DNA of 64,000 nucleotides from the NCBI GenBank assembly GCA_965198915.1, contig CBDAQC010000006.1, positions 682,001 to 746,000 of the forward strand, given 5' to 3'. Origin of the DNA: BOG-908 sp965198915 (lineage in GTDB: Bacteria > Pseudomonadota > Alphaproteobacteria > Acetobacterales > Acetobacteraceae). The notes below the pieces were generated by a model. The model saw only the letters and a list, made by a program, of their open reading frames with translations. It had not been told where the DNA came from and searched no databases. Made by a program: the position numbers and the translations under genes. Positions within the stretch are counted from its first letter, which is position 1; the number at the start of each line of letters is the position of its first letter. Positions 33,586 to 42,350 of the stretch are shown one piece after another.

Positions 33586-34893
33586 TTACTCCCTGTCAAA
33601 CAGCTTCTCCCGCAACGTCCCCGTCGCATACGCCGTCTTGTAGGCACCCCGGCGCTGCAGCTCCGGCACCACCAGCTCCACGAAGTCCACGAAACATTCC
33701 GGCGTCACCGTGCGCGCCAGCACGAAGCCGTCCAGATCGGCCTGCGCCATCCAGTCCTCCATCACGTCGGCCACCTGGGCCGGCGCGCCCACGACCGGCG
33801 CCTGGCGGCCGCCCAGGCGCAGCCGCTCGCGAAAGCCCCGCTTTGTCAGGACAGGGCCCGCCGTCAGTGCCGCCAGGTTGGAGACGACCGCGTTGGTGGG
33901 GCCCATGCGTATCGGCTCGTCCTCGGCCAACGCGGCGAAATCGACGCCCATGGAGCCTGCGGACTGCACCATCGCGGCTTCCGCGTCGGCGTAGCGCTCG
34001 TATTCGGCGCATTTGTCCTCCGCCTCGGCGGCGGTGCGGCCGGTCACCACCGTCATGCCGGCGAACACCTGGACCGGGCGGGCGCCGGCGGCCGCGCGCA
34101 GGTCGGCCACCAGCTTGCCCGTCTGCGCCGGCGTGGTGCCGTTGACGAACACGCATTCGGCGTGGTCCGCGGCGAAGCGCAGCCCGCGGGCGGACGCGCC
34201 CGCCTGGTAGATCACCGGGCCGCGCTGCGGCGAGGGTTCGCACAGATGTATCGCGTCCGTGCGCCAGTCCTGGCCCCGGGCGGAGACGGCGTGCACGCGC
34301 GCGGGGTCGGCGTAGCTGCCGGCGCGGTCTGCCAGCACCGCGCCGTCCTGCCAGCTTTCGCGCCACAGGCGGCGCAACGCGTCCATCACCTGGTCGGCGG
34401 TGTCGTAGCGGTTGTCATGCGCCGCTTGGGCGTCGCGGCCCAGCGCGCGGGCGGCGGACTCCAGGTAGCCGGTGACAACGTTCCAGCCGATGCGCCCGCC
34501 GGTCAGGTGGTCCAGCGTGCTCATTTGCCGGGCGAACACGAAGGGGTGGCTGGCCGCGGTATTGGCGGTGATGGCGAAGCCCAGGTTCTGCGTGGCGTGC
34601 GCCATCGCCGGGACCAGCAAGGCGGGATCGAGGTTGGGCACCTGCACGGCCGCGCGCAGGGCGGCGTCCGGGCTGGCGCCGTAGACGTCGTACATGCCCA
34701 GCACGTCGGCCAGGAACAGGCCGTCGAACAGGCCGCGTTCCAGCGTGCGTGCCAGCGACACCCAGTGGTCCAGCCGCGTGTAGTCGGTGGCGCGGTCCCG
34801 CGGGTGGCGCCAAAGTCCCTGCTGGATGTGGCCCACGCAGGCCATTTCGAACGCGTGCAGCCGTATGTGGCGGGGCGTGGCAGGGCGGGACAT
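33586..34893 (-). CDS. Flavin-dependent monooxygenase of the NtaA/SnaA/DszA (LLM) family
   Basis: 435 residues, the usual length for this FMNH2-dependent class. Seen motifs: RTLERGLFDGLFLADVLGMY, LGFAITANTAASHPFVFARQ, MSTLDHLTGGRIGWNVVTGY, AARALGRDAQAAHDNRYDTAD and PVIYQAGASARGLRFAADHA. The last is the flavin-phosphate-binding region. The ATG chosen matches the family start (RHIRLHAFEMACVGHIQQGL follows). Oxidises reduced-sulphur, aromatic-amine-type or chelator substrates in known members; the actual substrate is unknown. Confidence 0.88.
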   Translation of the reverse strand: MSRPATPRHIRLHAFEMACVGHIQQGLWRHPRDRATDYTRLDHWVSLARTLERGLFDGLFLADVLGMYDVYGASPDAALRAAVQVPNLDPALLVPAMAHATQNLGFAITANTAASHPFVFARQMSTLDHLTGGRIGWNVVTGYLESAARALGRDAQAAHDNRYDTADQVMDALRRLWRESWQDGAVLADRAGSYADPARVHAVSARGQDWRTDAIHLCEPSPQRGPVIYQAGASARGLRFAADHAECVFVNGTTPAQTGKLVADLRAAAGARPVQVFAGMTVVTGRTAAEAEDKCAEYERYADAEAAMVQSAGSMGVDFAALAEDEPIRMGPTNAVVSNLAALTAGPVLTKRGFRERLRLGGRQAPVVGAPAQVADVMEDWMAQADLDGFVLARTVTPECFVDFVELVVPELQRRGAYKTAYATGTLREKLFDRE

Positions 34894-34957
34894 GGGTGCC
34901 AGCCTACACAGCGGCCCGGCCCGGGCAACCGGGTCCCGCGCCTGCGTTGTTGTGCCC

Positions 34958-36151
34958 ATGTCCGAAATCAAACACGTCGCCCCCGCCGCTCGCATGGCCG
35001 TGCTCGCCGCCGAGCGGCACCTGAAAATGGCCGCCTCCGCCCACGCCTATGTGCGCGGCAGCACGACGCGCTTCTACGAGTGGCTGGAAGCCAGCCCGCT
35101 GGCTTTGCCCACCGGCCCCAGCGTGTGGATCTGCGGCGACTGCCACGTGGGCAATCTGGGCCCGGTGGGGAGCACGCGCGGGGAGCTGGCGGTGCAGATA
35201 CGCGACCTGGACCAGACCGTGATCGGCAACCCGCTACACGACCTGATGCGCCTGGCGCTGTCCATGGCGATGGCCGCGCGCGGTTCGGACCTGCCCGGCG
35301 TGACCACCGCGCACATACTGGAGCACCTGACGGGCGGCTATGAGGCGGCGTTCGCCGCGGGGCATTCGGGCGACACGGCAATGCCCAAGCTGATACGCAC
35401 CCTGATGCGCCAGGCCGCCGGCCGGTCCTGGAAGCACCTGGCGGACGAGCGGATCGAGGGCACCGACCCGGCGATCCCGATCGGCAAGCGCTTCTGGCGG
35501 CTGACGCAGGAGGAGCGGAGTGCCATCGACGCGCTGTTCGCCACGCCCGAGCTGCAGGCGCTGGCGACTGCTTTGCGCGGCCGCGGCGAGGGCGACCCGG
35601 TGCGCGTGCTGGATGCGGCCTATTGGCGGAAAGGCTGCAGCTCGCTGGGCCGGCTGCGCTTCGCCGTGTTGATAGCGGTGGGTTCCGGCAAGTCCGAGCG
35701 CCACTGCCTGATGGACGTGAAGGAAGCCATTGCCGCCGCCGCCCCGCGTGCGGCGGACGCTGACATGCCGCGCGACAACGCGGAGCGCGTGGTGGCCGGC
35801 GCCCGTGCGCTGTCGCCGGCGCTGGGCGGCCGCATGTGCGCGGCCCGGCTGCTGGGCCGCGCGGTTTTCGTGCGCGAGCTGCTGCCGCAGGATCTGAAGC
35901 TGGAGCTGGAGGTGCTGAGCAGGAGCGAGGCCACCGAGATGGCATCCTACCTCGCCGGTGTGGTGGGACACGCGCACGCGCGCCAGATGGACGAGGCGCA
36001 GCGGCGCGACTGGCTGAAGCTTCTGCGCGCCAGCCACGCGCGATCCCTGGATGCGCCTGGATGGTTGTGGAACGGGGTGGTGGAACTGGTGTCCCTGCAC
36101 GAGGCGGCGTATCTGGAGCACTGCCGGCGATACGCGTTGCAGGCCGCGTGA
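34958..36151 (+). CDS. DUF2252 domain protein
   Basis: 397 residues. DUF2252 characteristics: FYEWLEASPLALPTGPSVWI, CGDCHVGNLGPVGSTRGELA, IRDLDQTVIGNPLHDLMRLA, then SSLGRLRFAVLIAVGSGKSE and GRAVFVRELLPQDLKLELEV. The fold resembles kinase-like phosphotransferases, but no activity is known. Divergent from the LLM gene with only 64 bases between starts, so any promoters overlap. Confidence 0.85.
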   Translation: MSEIKHVAPAARMAVLAAERHLKMAASAHAYVRGSTTRFYEWLEASPLALPTGPSVWICGDCHVGNLGPVGSTRGELAVQIRDLDQTVIGNPLHDLMRLALSMAMAARGSDLPGVTTAHILEHLTGGYEAAFAAGHSGDTAMPKLIRTLMRQAAGRSWKHLADERIEGTDPAIPIGKRFWRLTQEERSAIDALFATPELQALATALRGRGEGDPVRVLDAAYWRKGCSSLGRLRFAVLIAVGSGKSERHCLMDVKEAIAAAAPRAADADMPRDNAERVVAGARALSPALGGRMCAARLLGRAVFVRELLPQDLKLELEVLSRSEATEMASYLAGVVGHAHARQMDEAQRRDWLKLLRASHARSLDAPGWLWNGVVELVSLHEAAYLEHCRRYALQAA

Positions 36152-36195
36152 ACAAGCCGGCCCAAGCAGAGAACGTCGCGCGCCGTCCGGGAACT

Positions 36196-36250
36196 CGCCG
36201 ACAGGGAACAAAAGCTTTTTGGTTCTTTCTCTCGAAAAAGAACTGCTTCC
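36196..36250. repeat. LIR-1 half element
   Basis: Right arm of the GTTC/GAAC type: CGCCGACAGGGAACAAAAG, GGTTCTTTCTCTCGAAAAAG, AACTGC. Confidence 0.8.
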
Positions 36251-36263
36251 TTTCGCCTCCGCC

Positions 36264-37034
36264 GTGAAACTCGCAACCTACAACATCAACGGCATCAACA
36301 AGCGCCTGGACAACCTGCTGGCGTGGCTCCAGGAGTCGCGACCCGACATCGCCTGCCTGCAGGAACTGAAGGCCGAGGACCGGGCGTTTCCCGCGGCGGC
36401 ACTGCGCGCGGCCGGCTACAGCGCGGTGTGGCAGGGCCAGCGGAGCTGGAACGGCGTGGCCATATTGGCGCGCGGGGCCGAGCCCGTGCTGACACGCCGG
36501 GCGCTGCCGGGAGACGCGGAGGACGCGCAGGCGCGCTACATCGAAGCGGCGGTGCAGGGTGTGCTGGTGGGCTGCCTGTATCTGCCGAACGGCAACCCGT
36601 ACCCGGGGCCGAAATTCACCTACAAGCTGGCCTGGTTCGAGCGGCTGATCGCCCACGCCGCCACGCTGCATGCGAGCGGCCTGCCTGTCGTGCTGGCGGG
36701 CGACTACAACGTGGTGCCGACGGAGTTCGACATCTATTCCTCGAAATCCTGGAAGCGCAACGCGTTGCTGCAGCCGCAAAGCCGTGCCGCGTACAAGCGG
36801 CTTGTGGCACAGGGCTGGGTGGATGCGTTGCGCACGCAACATCCGGACATACCGATGTTCACCTTCTGGGATTATTTCCGCGAGCATTTCAGCCGCGATG
36901 CGGGAATGCGGCTGGACCACATGCTGCTCAGCCCGGCGCTGCGCCTGCTGGATGCGGGTGTGGATAGGGAGGTGCGTGGGGCGGCCAATGCCAGCGATCA
37001 TGCGCCGGTTTGGGTGCGGTTTGAGGTCCGGTAA
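36264..37034 (+). CDS. xth: Exodeoxyribonuclease III
   Basis: 256-residue AP endonuclease/3'-5' exonuclease in base-excision repair. Begins GTG-AAA-CTC giving KLATYNINGINKRLDNLLAW; active-site elements are IACLQELKAEDR (metal-binding glutamate), RSWNGVAILARG, LPVVLAGDYNVVPTEFDIYS (Asp-Asn pair), GMRLDHMLLSPAL and NASDHAPVWVRF (catalytic His). GTG start after the LIR-1 arm; no clear ribosome site. Confidence 0.94.
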   Translation: MKLATYNINGINKRLDNLLAWLQESRPDIACLQELKAEDRAFPAAALRAAGYSAVWQGQRSWNGVAILARGAEPVLTRRALPGDAEDAQARYIEAAVQGVLVGCLYLPNGNPYPGPKFTYKLAWFERLIAHAATLHASGLPVVLAGDYNVVPTEFDIYSSKSWKRNALLQPQSRAAYKRLVAQGWVDALRTQHPDIPMFTFWDYFREHFSRDAGMRLDHMLLSPALRLLDAGVDREVRGAANASDHAPVWVRFEVR

Positions 37035-37040
37035 GGAAGC

Positions 37041-37180
37041 ACGTTTGGGCTCTGCCCAAACCCGGTCGTGCAAAGCACGCTTGCGCGTGACGGGGCCTTA
37101 ACTCCTATTCATAGAGTGCGTGAAAATAGGTGCTAAGGACGACTGTCGCGAGCGGGGTCCGGGGGCATAGCCCCTGGCCT
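37041..37180. repeat. LIR-2 intergenic repeat
   Basis: GGGCTCTGCCCAAACCCGGT, CTAAGGACGACTGTCGCGAG, GCGGGGTCCGGGGGCATAGC, CCCTGGCC. Its right half is read into the 3' end of the SGNH-like gene. Confidence 0.75.
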
Positions 37181-38257
37181 TACTTGAAGCGCCTCGCCAA
37201 TCACCCGCACCAATGGCCCGTGCACCGCGCCATGATCCAAATGATGATCCCGCCCTTTGCTGTGCGGAACGAAAGCCGGGTCGAGCACGCCGGTGGCGTC
37301 CAGAAACGGGTGGAAATCATCGACGAAGGCTACACCCGCCTGCAGGCAGCCCGCACGCAGGTAGCTGTTGAAGATCGTGTGCAGGATCTTGCGCGTGCGC
37401 AGATCGGGTATTTCCAGCGTGCGTATGCCGGCTTCCAGCGCCTCCTTGCTGCGATCGCCTTCCAGGACGCCGACATGGCCGTTCACATAGCCTTCGGCCC
37501 ACACCGCGTCACCCAACGCGGGCGGGAAAATGGCGCAGACGCGCAGGCGGGATTTATCGATCTTGTCGGCCAGAGCGCCCACGAAACCCAGATAGCTGCG
37601 CGCGGTCGCCTGCGCGAAACTGTCGAAACTCTGCAGCGAGAAAGCGGTCTCGGCCGAACGTATGCGTTGGAAGTTCCACACGAACTCCACGTCCACCTGG
37701 CCGAATTTCAGGAAGACGGGCCGGCTGGCGGCTTGCTGCTTCGCATTGCTCTCCGCCCAGGCGAGGATCTTCTGCCCGTAGCCGGAACGCGATTTCGGGC
37801 GTGCTAGGCCCATTGCCGAGCCGGCGCTGCACAGCAGCGGCACGGGCGCCAGCCAGCCGCCGTCCTGCATGGCGTGGCGATTGTACAGGTTGGAGTGGCT
37901 GTCACCAATGACATAGAATGGGACTGCGTTTGTCTGGGCAAAGAAGCGGTCCAGGGCTTCTGTCTCGCCGGTCCACAGATAGGGCGCGCTTTCGGCCATC
38001 CTGCACTGGCTTGCGTACACCGCCTGGCAGAGCCTGGCCCGGTACGCCGCGTCCGGTGCCACGCCGGGATGGAACGCGTCCAGCCCGGCCGGCAGAGGCT
38101 GCACGACTATCCTGCGGTTCTCCGCATAGCCGAAGCGCAGGAAATGGTTTGGCGCGTCCGCCGCGGCCAGGCCGGCGCGGCCAAGATCAGGATTGTCGCG
38201 CAGGTAGGCGTCAGGATCGAACCCGGCGGAGGCCAGCCAGCTTGCGGCGTCGCTCAT
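37133..38257 (-). CDS. SGNH-hydrolase-like glycan protein, C-terminus formed by a repeat
   Basis: 374 residues. N-terminal module FDPDAYLRDNPDLGRAGLAA, NHFLRFGYAENR fits the YLxxNPDV...HYxxxGxxEGR unit found in polysaccharide proteins. The middle has YVIGDSHSNLYNRHAMQDGG, an SGNH-like block I (G-D-S-H), and a late KGRDHHLDHGAVHG whose histidines could supply the catalytic block. The final ~16 residues (RPGAMPPDPARDSRP) are encoded by the LIR-2 repeat, so the ancestral stop was probably displaced. Its ATG overlaps the methyltransferase stop (ATGA). Confidence 0.7.
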   Translation of the reverse strand: MSDAASWLASAGFDPDAYLRDNPDLGRAGLAAADAPNHFLRFGYAENRRIVVQPLPAGLDAFHPGVAPDAAYRARLCQAVYASQCRMAESAPYLWTGETEALDRFFAQTNAVPFYVIGDSHSNLYNRHAMQDGGWLAPVPLLCSAGSAMGLARPKSRSGYGQKILAWAESNAKQQAASRPVFLKFGQVDVEFVWNFQRIRSAETAFSLQSFDSFAQATARSYLGFVGALADKIDKSRLRVCAIFPPALGDAVWAEGYVNGHVGVLEGDRSKEALEAGIRTLEIPDLRTRKILHTIFNSYLRAGCLQAGVAFVDDFHPFLDATGVLDPAFVPHSKGRDHHLDHGAVHGPLVRVIGEALQVRPGAMPPDPARDSRP

Positions 38258-38967
38258 TTCCGCGCCAATGCAAATACGGACAGGCCGGCCACGCGGTTGC
38301 GGCCGAGCAGGCCCAATTCCGCGCGCGAGACGTGCCAGAGCGCTGCATTCACCGCGGCGCCGTGCGGCCGCATGTCCGATCCTGGCGCTTCGCGGTGGAA
38401 CGGGTTCAGCTTGCGGCTGAGCCGCACGCCGGCGGCGAGCGGCAATGTCAGGCCGAAATAATAGCTGCTGCGCAGAAGCGTCAGGCCGGCGCGCGCCACC
38501 AGCCGGTCCACCTCACCGATCGTGTAGCGCCGGTAATGTTCGAGGAACACGTCATGGCCGCTCCACATCCACATATGCGCGGGCACCGTCAGCAGGAACC
38601 GCGTGCCGGGCTGGACCTTTGCCGCGTATTCCGCAAGCAGCGCGGTGTCGTCCGGCACGTGTTCCAGCACATCCATCATCAGCACCAGGTCGCCGTCGAA
38701 ATCGTGCACGCCCTGGACGAAGCTTATCGGCTTGCCACCCTGCGTCTCCTCGTGCTCGGCAGGATAGTTCGGATCGACGCAGATTGCGGCTTCGGCCGGC
38801 GTGCGGTCCAGCACCTGGCGGGAAAAGAATCCCGAACCCGCGCCCACATCCAGCACGCGATTGACCGGGGCGTGACCGAGCATCTGCAGCATCGCCGCCG
38901 ATTTCGCCCGGTAATACCAGTGCGTGCCGGCGGCATCGCCCAGTATCTCCTGTTCCTTAAGATCCAT
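38254..38967 (-). CDS. SAM-dependent class I methyltransferase
   Basis: 237 residues with motif I RVLDVGAGSGFFSRQVLDRT, acidic motif FDGDLVLMMDVLEHVPDDTA, and later FLLTVPAHMWMWSGHDVFLE. Adjacent to a GT2 enzyme and overlapping the SGNH gene at ATGA, so all three form one translationally coupled unit likely acting on a glycan or polyprenyl-linked sugar. Acceptor unknown. Confidence 0.88.
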   Translation of the reverse strand: MDLKEQEILGDAAGTHWYYRAKSAAMLQMLGHAPVNRVLDVGAGSGFFSRQVLDRTPAEAAICVDPNYPAEHEETQGGKPISFVQGVHDFDGDLVLMMDVLEHVPDDTALLAEYAAKVQPGTRFLLTVPAHMWMWSGHDVFLEHYRRYTIGEVDRLVARAGLTLLRSSYYFGLTLPLAAGVRLSRKLNPFHREAPGSDMRPHGAAVNAALWHVSRAELGLLGRNRVAGLSVFALARK

Positions 38968-39964
38968 GCACCATCATTTCACGCACCGGCGCCGGCTGCA
39001 CCTGGTCCCGCTGGTACACGCCTTCCAGCAGGTAGATCGGCCGCTGCTTGGTCTCCACGAACAAGCGGCTGACATATTCGCCGATCATGCCAAGCGAGAT
39101 CAGGTTCGCCGCCGTGCTGAACAGCAGCACGATGATCAGCGAGGCATAACCCGGCACGTCCGCGCCCGCCAGGATCGTGTGCAGGGCGATGAAGGCGGCG
39201 TAGGCCACCGCACCCAATGCGATGAGCGCGCCGCAATACGTCCAGATGCGCAGGGGTGCGGTGGAGAAGCTGACGATGCCGTCCAGCGCGAAGTTCCACA
39301 GCCGCCAGTAATTCCACTTGGTGGTGCCGAACGCGCGCGCCGGCCGCACATACGGTACCGCGATGGACGGAAATCCGACCCAGGCGAACAGGCCTTTCAT
39401 GAAACGACCGCGTTCCGGCAGCATGCGCATGGCGGCGACCACGCGTCGGTCGATCAGCCGGAAATCGCCCACGTTGTGCGGGATGGCGGTGGCGGCCATG
39501 CGGTTGAACACCGAATAGAACAGCCCGGCGCTGAACGCCTTCAGCCGTCCGTCCGCCTGCCGGCTTTCGCGCAGGCCGTACACCACGTCGTAGCCCTCGC
39601 GCCACAACGCGACGAAGCGGTGCAGCAACTCCGGCGGGTCCTGCAAATCCACGTCTATCAGCACCACCGCGTCACCATCGGCCAGGTCCAGCCCGGCCGT
39701 CATGGCCGCTTCCTTGCCGAAATTACGCGACAAATTGGCGACACGCAGGCTGGGCGTGGCCTGCGCCAGGCCGATCAGCAGGGGCAGGGTGGCATCTTTC
39801 GAGCCGTCATTGACGAAGATTATCTCGTATCGCACGCCGGCCGCGTCCAGCACCGGGGTCATCTGGTCCAGAAAAGCACCGATCGCGTCCGCCTCGTTAT
39901 AGACGGGCACGATGACGCTGATCAGCGGGTCTCCCGGGCGGGGCCGGGGGGGCGGCAGGGGCAT
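38957..39964 (-). CDS. Glycosyltransferase family 2 (DPM1/ArnC-like) with membrane tail
   Basis: 335 residues. Nucleotide-sugar domain: SVIVPVYNEADAIGAFLDQM, YEIIFVNDGSKDATLPLLIG, VLIDVDLQDPPELLHRFVAL (DxD-type site), then two to three C-terminal hydrophobic segments (GALIALGAVAYAAFIALHTI, YASLIIVLLFSTAANLISLG). Fits polyprenyl-phosphate glycosyltransferases such as ArnC/DPM1, which make a lipid-linked sugar in the inner membrane. First of the three-gene coupled cluster; overlaps the methyltransferase by eleven bases. Confidence 0.9.
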   Translation of the reverse strand: MPLPPPRPRPGDPLISVIVPVYNEADAIGAFLDQMTPVLDAAGVRYEIIFVNDGSKDATLPLLIGLAQATPSLRVANLSRNFGKEAAMTAGLDLADGDAVVLIDVDLQDPPELLHRFVALWREGYDVVYGLRESRQADGRLKAFSAGLFYSVFNRMAATAIPHNVGDFRLIDRRVVAAMRMLPERGRFMKGLFAWVGFPSIAVPYVRPARAFGTTKWNYWRLWNFALDGIVSFSTAPLRIWTYCGALIALGAVAYAAFIALHTILAGADVPGYASLIIVLLFSTAANLISLGMIGEYVSRLFVETKQRPIYLLEGVYQRDQVQPAPVREMMVHGS

Positions 39965-40000
39965 AAGCCCAGTGTAGCGCCAAGCGGAACGGTAGGAAAG

Positions 40001-40095
40001 AAGGCCTTCTTTTTGAAAGAAGAAGCAAAAGCTTTGCTCCGCTGTCGCGGACTTTCCGGACAGGGAGCAAAAGCTTCGTCGAAAAGAAGGTCTTA
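40001..40095. repeat. LIR-1 intergenic hairpin element, partly degenerate
   Basis: Left arm CTTCTTTTTGAAAGAAGAAG; inner CTCCGCTGTCGCGG; compact right arm GGGAGCAAAAGCTTCGTCGA, lacking the second hairpin. Confidence 0.75.
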
Positions 40096-42156
40096 CTTGC
40101 CTGAGAAACCCCGTCCGCTCTCAGCCACTTTCAGCAAATACGCCGAAGGCGCGAAATCCTTCTCGGACATCGGCTGATACGCCCGCAGCCGCTCCACCAC
40201 GTGCTGCACGCCCACCGTGTCCGCGTAGAACATCGGCCCACCGCGATAGGCGGGGAAGCCGTAGCCGGTGAGCCAGACCATGTCGATGTCCGACGCGCGA
40301 TACGCTTTGCCTTCCTCCAGTATGCGCGCACCCTCGTTGATCATCGTGTAAATGCAACGTTCCAGGATTTCCTGGTCGTCGATGCGGCGGCGCTTGATCT
40401 GGCGCTCCTCGGACTGCTTCAGAATCAGCTCCTCCACGATCGGCGAAGGCGTGTGCTCGCGCTTCTCGTTGTAGTCGTAGAAGCCGGAACGCGTCTTCTG
40501 GCCGCGGCGGTCGCGCTCGCAGAGCTGGTCACGCAGGGTCACGCCCTTCGACGTCTCGGCAGACCAGCCGATGTCCAGGCCGGCCAGGTCCGCCATCTGG
40601 AACGGGCCCATGGGGAAGCCGAAATCGTAGATGACGCGGTCCACGTCCCAGGGCATGGCCCCTTCCAGGATCAGCTTGTTCGCCTCGCGCTGACGCGGCT
40701 CCAGCATGCGGTTGCCGATGAAGCCGTGGCACACGCCGGCGACGACGGCCACCTTGCCGATCTTGCGGGAGAGCTGCATCACCGTCTCCAGCACGTCCGG
40801 CGCGGTCTTCTCGCCCTTGACCACTTCCAGCAGGCGCATCACGTTGGCCGGCGAGAAGAAATGCATGCCGCACACGTCCTGCGGACGCTTGGTGCTGGCG
40901 GCGATCTCGTCGATGTCGAGGTAGCTGGTGTTGCTGGCGAGGATCGCGCCCGCCTTCACGATCTGGTCCAGCTTGCCGAAAATCTCTTTCTTGATCTGCA
41001 TGTTCTCGAACACGGCCTCGATCACCAGGTCGCAATCGGCCAGGTCCTCGAAGCGCATGCTGGCGGTCAGCAGGCCCATGTTGCGCTCCACCTGCTCCTG
41101 CGTCAGGCGGCCCTTCTTGGCGGTGTTCTCGTAGTTGCCGCGCATGATGCCCACGCCGCGCTCCAGCGCGCGCTCGTTGGCTTCCACGATGGTGACGGGA
41201 AAGCCCGCGCTGAGGAAGTTCATCGAAATGCCGCCGCCCATCGTGCCGGCGCCGATGATGCCGACCTTCTTGATCGGGCGGACGACGGTGCCCTTCGGCA
41301 AATCGGGGATCTTCTGCGCCTCGCGCTCGGCAAAGAACAGGTGGCGCTGGGCGGCCGATTGCGTGCCGGTCATCAGTTCCATGAACAGGCGGCGCTCGGT
41401 CTGCTCGCCCTCGTCGAAGGGCTTGGACACGGCCGCCTCGATGCACTGGATGTTCTTCTCCGGTGCCTCGAAGCCGCGGAACTTCTTGGCGTTGGCGCGG
41501 CGGAAAGTGTCGAACAGGCCCGGCTCGGCCTGCACGCTCATGTCGCGTATCTTGCGGAGCGGCTTGCCCTCGGCCACCGCGCGGCTTGCGTAGTCCACGG
41601 CAAAGGCGAGGAGGCCGTCTTCCGGCGCCAGCGCGTCCACAAGCCCGAGTTCGGCCGCCTTCTTGGCGCCGATGGGCGTGCCGGACGTCACCATCTCCAG
41701 CGCCTGGGCAGCGCCCACCACGCGCGGCAGGCGTTGCGTGCCGCCCGCACCCGGCAGCAGGCCCAGCTTGACCTCGGGCAGACCGAGCTTGGCGCTGGGC
41801 ACGGCCACGCGGTAGTGGCAGCCCAGCGCCGTCTCCAGCCCGCCGCCCAGCGCGGTGCCGTGTATGGCGGCCACCACCAGCTTCGGGCTGGCCTCGATCG
41901 CGCGGATCACGTCGTGCAGCGAGGGGTCGATGGGGGGGCGGCCGAACTCGGTGATGTCCGCGCCGGCGATGAAGGTGCGGCCGGCGCAGGTGAGAACGAT
42001 TGCGCGCACGGCCTGGTCCTGGCCGGCTGCCTCGATGCCGGAGAGGATGCCCTGGCGGACGGCGGCCGACAGCGCGTTCACCGGCGGGGAGTTCACGGTG
42101 AGCACGGCGATGCCGTCCTGCGTGGCGAGGTCGGTGACGGCGTTTATTGCGGTCAT
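40093..42156 (-). CDS. Bifunctional enoyl-CoA hydratase / 3-hydroxyacyl-CoA dehydrogenase (FadJ/PimF-like)
   Basis: 687 residues, the usual fusion. N-terminal crotonase: AGADITEFGRPPIDPSLHDV, AIHGTALGGGLETALGCHYR and GLLPGAGGTQRLPRVVGA (catalytic-region segments). C-terminal NAD domain: KKVGIIGAGTMGGGISMNFL near residue 300, later ASNTSYLDIDEIAASTKRPQ, GMHFFSPANVMRLLEVV and GFIGNRMLEP. Ribosome site GGGAG before the ATG used. Together with the thiolase and the 10-15 kb genes this is the rest of a pim/beta-oxidation route, although encoded far away. Confidence 0.93.
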   Translation of the reverse strand: MTAINAVTDLATQDGIAVLTVNSPPVNALSAAVRQGILSGIEAAGQDQAVRAIVLTCAGRTFIAGADITEFGRPPIDPSLHDVIRAIEASPKLVVAAIHGTALGGGLETALGCHYRVAVPSAKLGLPEVKLGLLPGAGGTQRLPRVVGAAQALEMVTSGTPIGAKKAAELGLVDALAPEDGLLAFAVDYASRAVAEGKPLRKIRDMSVQAEPGLFDTFRRANAKKFRGFEAPEKNIQCIEAAVSKPFDEGEQTERRLFMELMTGTQSAAQRHLFFAEREAQKIPDLPKGTVVRPIKKVGIIGAGTMGGGISMNFLSAGFPVTIVEANERALERGVGIMRGNYENTAKKGRLTQEQVERNMGLLTASMRFEDLADCDLVIEAVFENMQIKKEIFGKLDQIVKAGAILASNTSYLDIDEIAASTKRPQDVCGMHFFSPANVMRLLEVVKGEKTAPDVLETVMQLSRKIGKVAVVAGVCHGFIGNRMLEPRQREANKLILEGAMPWDVDRVIYDFGFPMGPFQMADLAGLDIGWSAETSKGVTLRDQLCERDRRGQKTRSGFYDYNEKREHTPSPIVEELILKQSEERQIKRRRIDDQEILERCIYTMINEGARILEEGKAYRASDIDMVWLTGYGFPAYRGGPMFYADTVGVQHVVERLRAYQPMSEKDFAPSAYLLKVAESGRGFSGK

Positions 42157-42211
42157 TAGGGCTCCCTGGAAGCGGTTTTGGGTGGTGTTTTGCATAGAAA
42201 ACAGGAAAGGC

Positions 42212-42348
42212 AAGGCCTTCTTTTTCGAGAAAAAGAAGCAAAAAGCTTTTGTTCCGCTGTCGCGGGAACGTCGAAACGCGCGCTTCCACGACGCGCACCC
42301 GGCGGAGAAAAAGTTTTTTGGTTCTTTTTTTCAAAAAAGAACTGCTTG
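42212..42348. repeat. LIR-1 intergenic hairpin element
   Basis: Left hairpin CTTCTTTTTCGAGAAAAAG (CTTC/GAAG type); right hairpin GTTCTTTTTTTCAAAAAAG (GTTC/GAAC type): the two arms are different stem versions in the same copy. Confidence 0.9.
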
Positions 42349-42350
42349 CC

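Noticed and set aside
40201..42159. A 652-residue plus-strand opening opposite the PimF-like gene
   Set aside because: Long openings on the wrong strand are expected in high-GC DNA; the residues are rich in H, Q, G and R and show no domain, while the opposite strand has clear motifs.
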